From Larkinella humicola (GTDB taxonomy: Bacteria; Bacteroidota; Bacteroidia; Cytophagales; Spirosomataceae), in NCBI RefSeq assembly GCF_008727875.1, contig NZ_VTWS01000004.1, positions 620,001-684,000 on the forward strand: DNA of 64,000 bases, given 5' to 3'. This document shows positions 62,603-64,000 of this stretch, in pieces (the stretch's first letter is position 1; the number at the start of each line of letters is the position of its first letter). A program made the translations under genes and the position numbers. Under the pieces are notes generated by a model that saw only the letters and a program-made list of their open reading frames with translations, was not told the origin of the DNA and did no database searches.

Positions 62603-63520
62603 TTAATTCTTCAAACCAAGCCGCCTTTTCAAGCTCTCCGCTTTGATGGTCACCCAGCCGGGCTTTTTAAAATAATGGTGAACCGAGTATTCGGTGGCCA
62701 GCACGTTTTCAATGATAAACGTAGGGTGTTTGACTTCCGTCAGGGCGTTTAGGGGCAAATTGGCGAGCAATTCCCGGTCTTCTTTGGTGTGGGTGGCTTC
62801 TGTGCCAAAACCGATGTTGGAGATCAGATTCTGGTTGGGGCAGATGCAGAGTCCGTTGTTGATCCAGATGGTATAGACCCAGGGGTAGGCCCAACTGTTG
62901 ACCTGCCCGGCAACCACGCTGTCAAACGCGTCGATCCAGTATTGCTGCACTTTGGGCTCGGCGAACAGGTCGGCAATGCGGTTTTGCTGGCGAAAAACCG
63001 GGTAGGTTGCCATCGAAACGTCGTACTTTTCCCAGGCCCGTCGCCAACTGGCCCAACCCCATACGTGGCAGATTTTGGTGTAAAAATACGAACCGTCGCC
63101 GTGCCAGTGGCCATTCTGAAAATTGACGCCGGCGATGTGCATGATCGTCGCGTTGTCGCGGTGGTAGTGGAGGTTTTCCCGGCAGAACGAAAAGAAGCTC
63201 AGATCGGGCAAACAGTCGTCTTCCAGAATAATCCCCATTTCCACCTGCTGAAAAAACCAGCTAATGGCCGTGCTGACGGCTTTTTTACAGCCCAGATTCT
63301 GATCATGAATCAACCGGTGAACCGAGCAGGGCCAGTCGATCTGTTCGAGCAGCGCCAGGCATTCGGCGATCTGTCCCGGATCGGTTTCGTTGCCGGGCCG
63401 GGGGCCGTCTACGGATACAAATAACTCGCGCGGCTGAACCTGACGAATGCGGTCAAGCACGTCGCGGACGTGGTGAGGACGGTTAAATAAGACAAAGAGG
63501 ATTGGGACATCAAACTGCAT
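62603..63520 (-). CDS. GT-A-like glycosyltransferase, copy 2
   Basis: 305-residue paralogue of the gene at 60707-61663 sharing VEMGIILEDDCLPD, CHVWGWASWRRAW and CPNQNLISNIGF motifs. ATG 63520 (MQFDVPILFVLFNR) is used over GTG 63526. First complete gene of the cluster in this window; another gene runs in from the right edge. Confidence 0.86.
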   Translation of the reverse strand: MQFDVPILFVLFNRPHHVRDVLDRIRQVQPRELFVSVDGPRPGNETDPGQIAECLALLEQIDWPCSVHRLIHDQNLGCKKAVSTAISWFFQQVEMGIILEDDCLPDLSFFSFCRENLHYHRDNATIMHIAGVNFQNGHWHGDGSYFYTKICHVWGWASWRRAWEKYDVSMATYPVFRQQNRIADLFAEPKVQQYWIDAFDSVVAGQVNSWAYPWVYTIWINNGLCICPNQNLISNIGFGTEATHTKEDRELLANLPLNALTEVKHPTFIIENVLATEYSVHHYFKKPGWVTIKAESLKRRLGLKN

Positions 63521-63868
63521 CAGCACATCAATTTTGTTGATTCAATGAGATTGGTACGCCGTATAGTCCTGATTTACAAGGGATCTGTTTCCGGCAGATT
63601 GTCCAGAAAAACGTAACCTCAGTTGATCAGGTACGATGGTATAACGTGTTACTACACGATTTCATCTGAAAAAAAATACATTTCGATCACAACGATCCGG
63701 AAAAACGAGCGAACAAATCCCGGATTGGGACCCAAGTGATGCGTGACTTTCCGGCCGAATGACAAGATGCACAGGAGCTATAGCAGGAGACAGAGAGTAC
63801 CGGAAATTGGTTGTCAGCAGGGGTTTTGCCTGCTTCGTTTCGCTGAAAACCGGGTTGACTAAACGATG
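63521..63868. other. Intergenic region with no identified feature
   Basis: 348 bases between the GT-A-like gene (minus) and a minus-strand gene entering from the right. I see no gene, RNA or strong repeat. A short palindrome ATCAATTTTGTTGAT sits at 63529-63543. Confidence 0.5.
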
Positions 63869-64000
63869 TTATTGCCCCGGTTTCAACAGACTGCGAATGA
63901 AATTTAGTTTAAAAATATCGACAAAGGCAAGGGATTGAATGTAAAAAACGGGCCGGGCTTCTTTGATAAAATAATTCATGAGGTAAGAGGACATCATGTA
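63869..64000 (-). CDS. Minus-strand gene end, running off the right edge
   Basis: Only the last 43 codons and a TAA stop (63871-63869) are visible; the frame is open to the window edge. The visible end (YLMNYFIKEARPVFYIQSLA region, then FKLNFIRSLLKPGQ) is basic and hydrophobic. Product cannot be named; by position it is likely another exopolysaccharide gene. Confidence 0.45.
   Translation of the reverse strand, partial: YMMSSYLMNYFIKEARPVFYIQSLAFVDIFKLNFIRSLLKPGQ

Overview
The window looks like a chromosome segment of a Bacteroidota bacterium, most likely Cytophagales close to Spirosoma/Larkinella. Evidence: promoter elements of the TAnnTTTG type, weak Shine-Dalgarno signals, two proteins with type IX secretion C-terminal sorting domains, an ExbB-ExbD-ExbD-TonB locus, a BatD-like protein, DUF4199, an RprX/RprY-like two-component pair and a NuoG reduced to its N-terminal part. 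The placement rests on gene content and protein style; no 16S gene is present. I see no transposase, phage gene or CRISPR array.

Layout. 1-4307: histidine kinase (cut by the left edge), response regulator, hemB and a dihydroorotase. 4360-17248: a small orphan, BatD-like protein, aroC, an ApbE-type flavin transferase, an exbB/exbD pair, an enoyl reductase-like oxidoreductase, a HupE-like membrane protein, a large exported M1 peptidase, tRNA-Pro(GGG), a metallophosphatase, a membrane-anchored LuxR-type regulator with DUF4199, and a VOC protein. 17277-26386 (minus strand): a seven-gene uronic-acid cluster with GH67 alpha-glucuronidase, UxuA, an SDR that may be the fructuronate reductase, two enolase-superfamily enzymes, a TIM-barrel isomerase and an RraA-like protein; several carry export signals. 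26687-36638: small exported protein, MFS carrier, the ExbB-ExbD-ExbD-TonB-PstS-like-TPR operon, adk and obg. 36693-41753: two paralogous secreted SGNH esterase-like proteins. 41896-51888: a respiratory complex I operon nuoABCDEFGHIJ with a DUF29 gene inserted between D and E and a phytanoyl-CoA-dioxygenase-like gene between E and F; it ends in a terminator after nuoJ, so nuoKLMN are not here. 51968-64000 (minus strand): an exopolysaccharide cluster (Wzi, WcaJ-like initiating transferase, four glycosyltransferases, a Wzy/WaaL-like polymerase or ligase, two paralogous GT-A-like transferases around a methyltransferase, and the end of one further gene).

The strongest unexplained signal is a set of about 16 long intergenic inverted repeats. 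They fall into several unrelated sequence families, and nearly all lie between genes read in the same direction, often starting within about 15 bases of a stop codon and filling the whole spacer. In many, each arm is itself a degenerate tandem array of a short word: period exactly 10 in the GAGTT/ATCAG family, 7-10 in others. Single families recur in unrelated operons. They would all be transcribed as long hairpins, and four of them split the nuo operon into segments. One lies across the apparent start of apbE and one supplies the stop codon of a glycosyltransferase. I know of no named element that explains the shared architecture across unrelated sequences.
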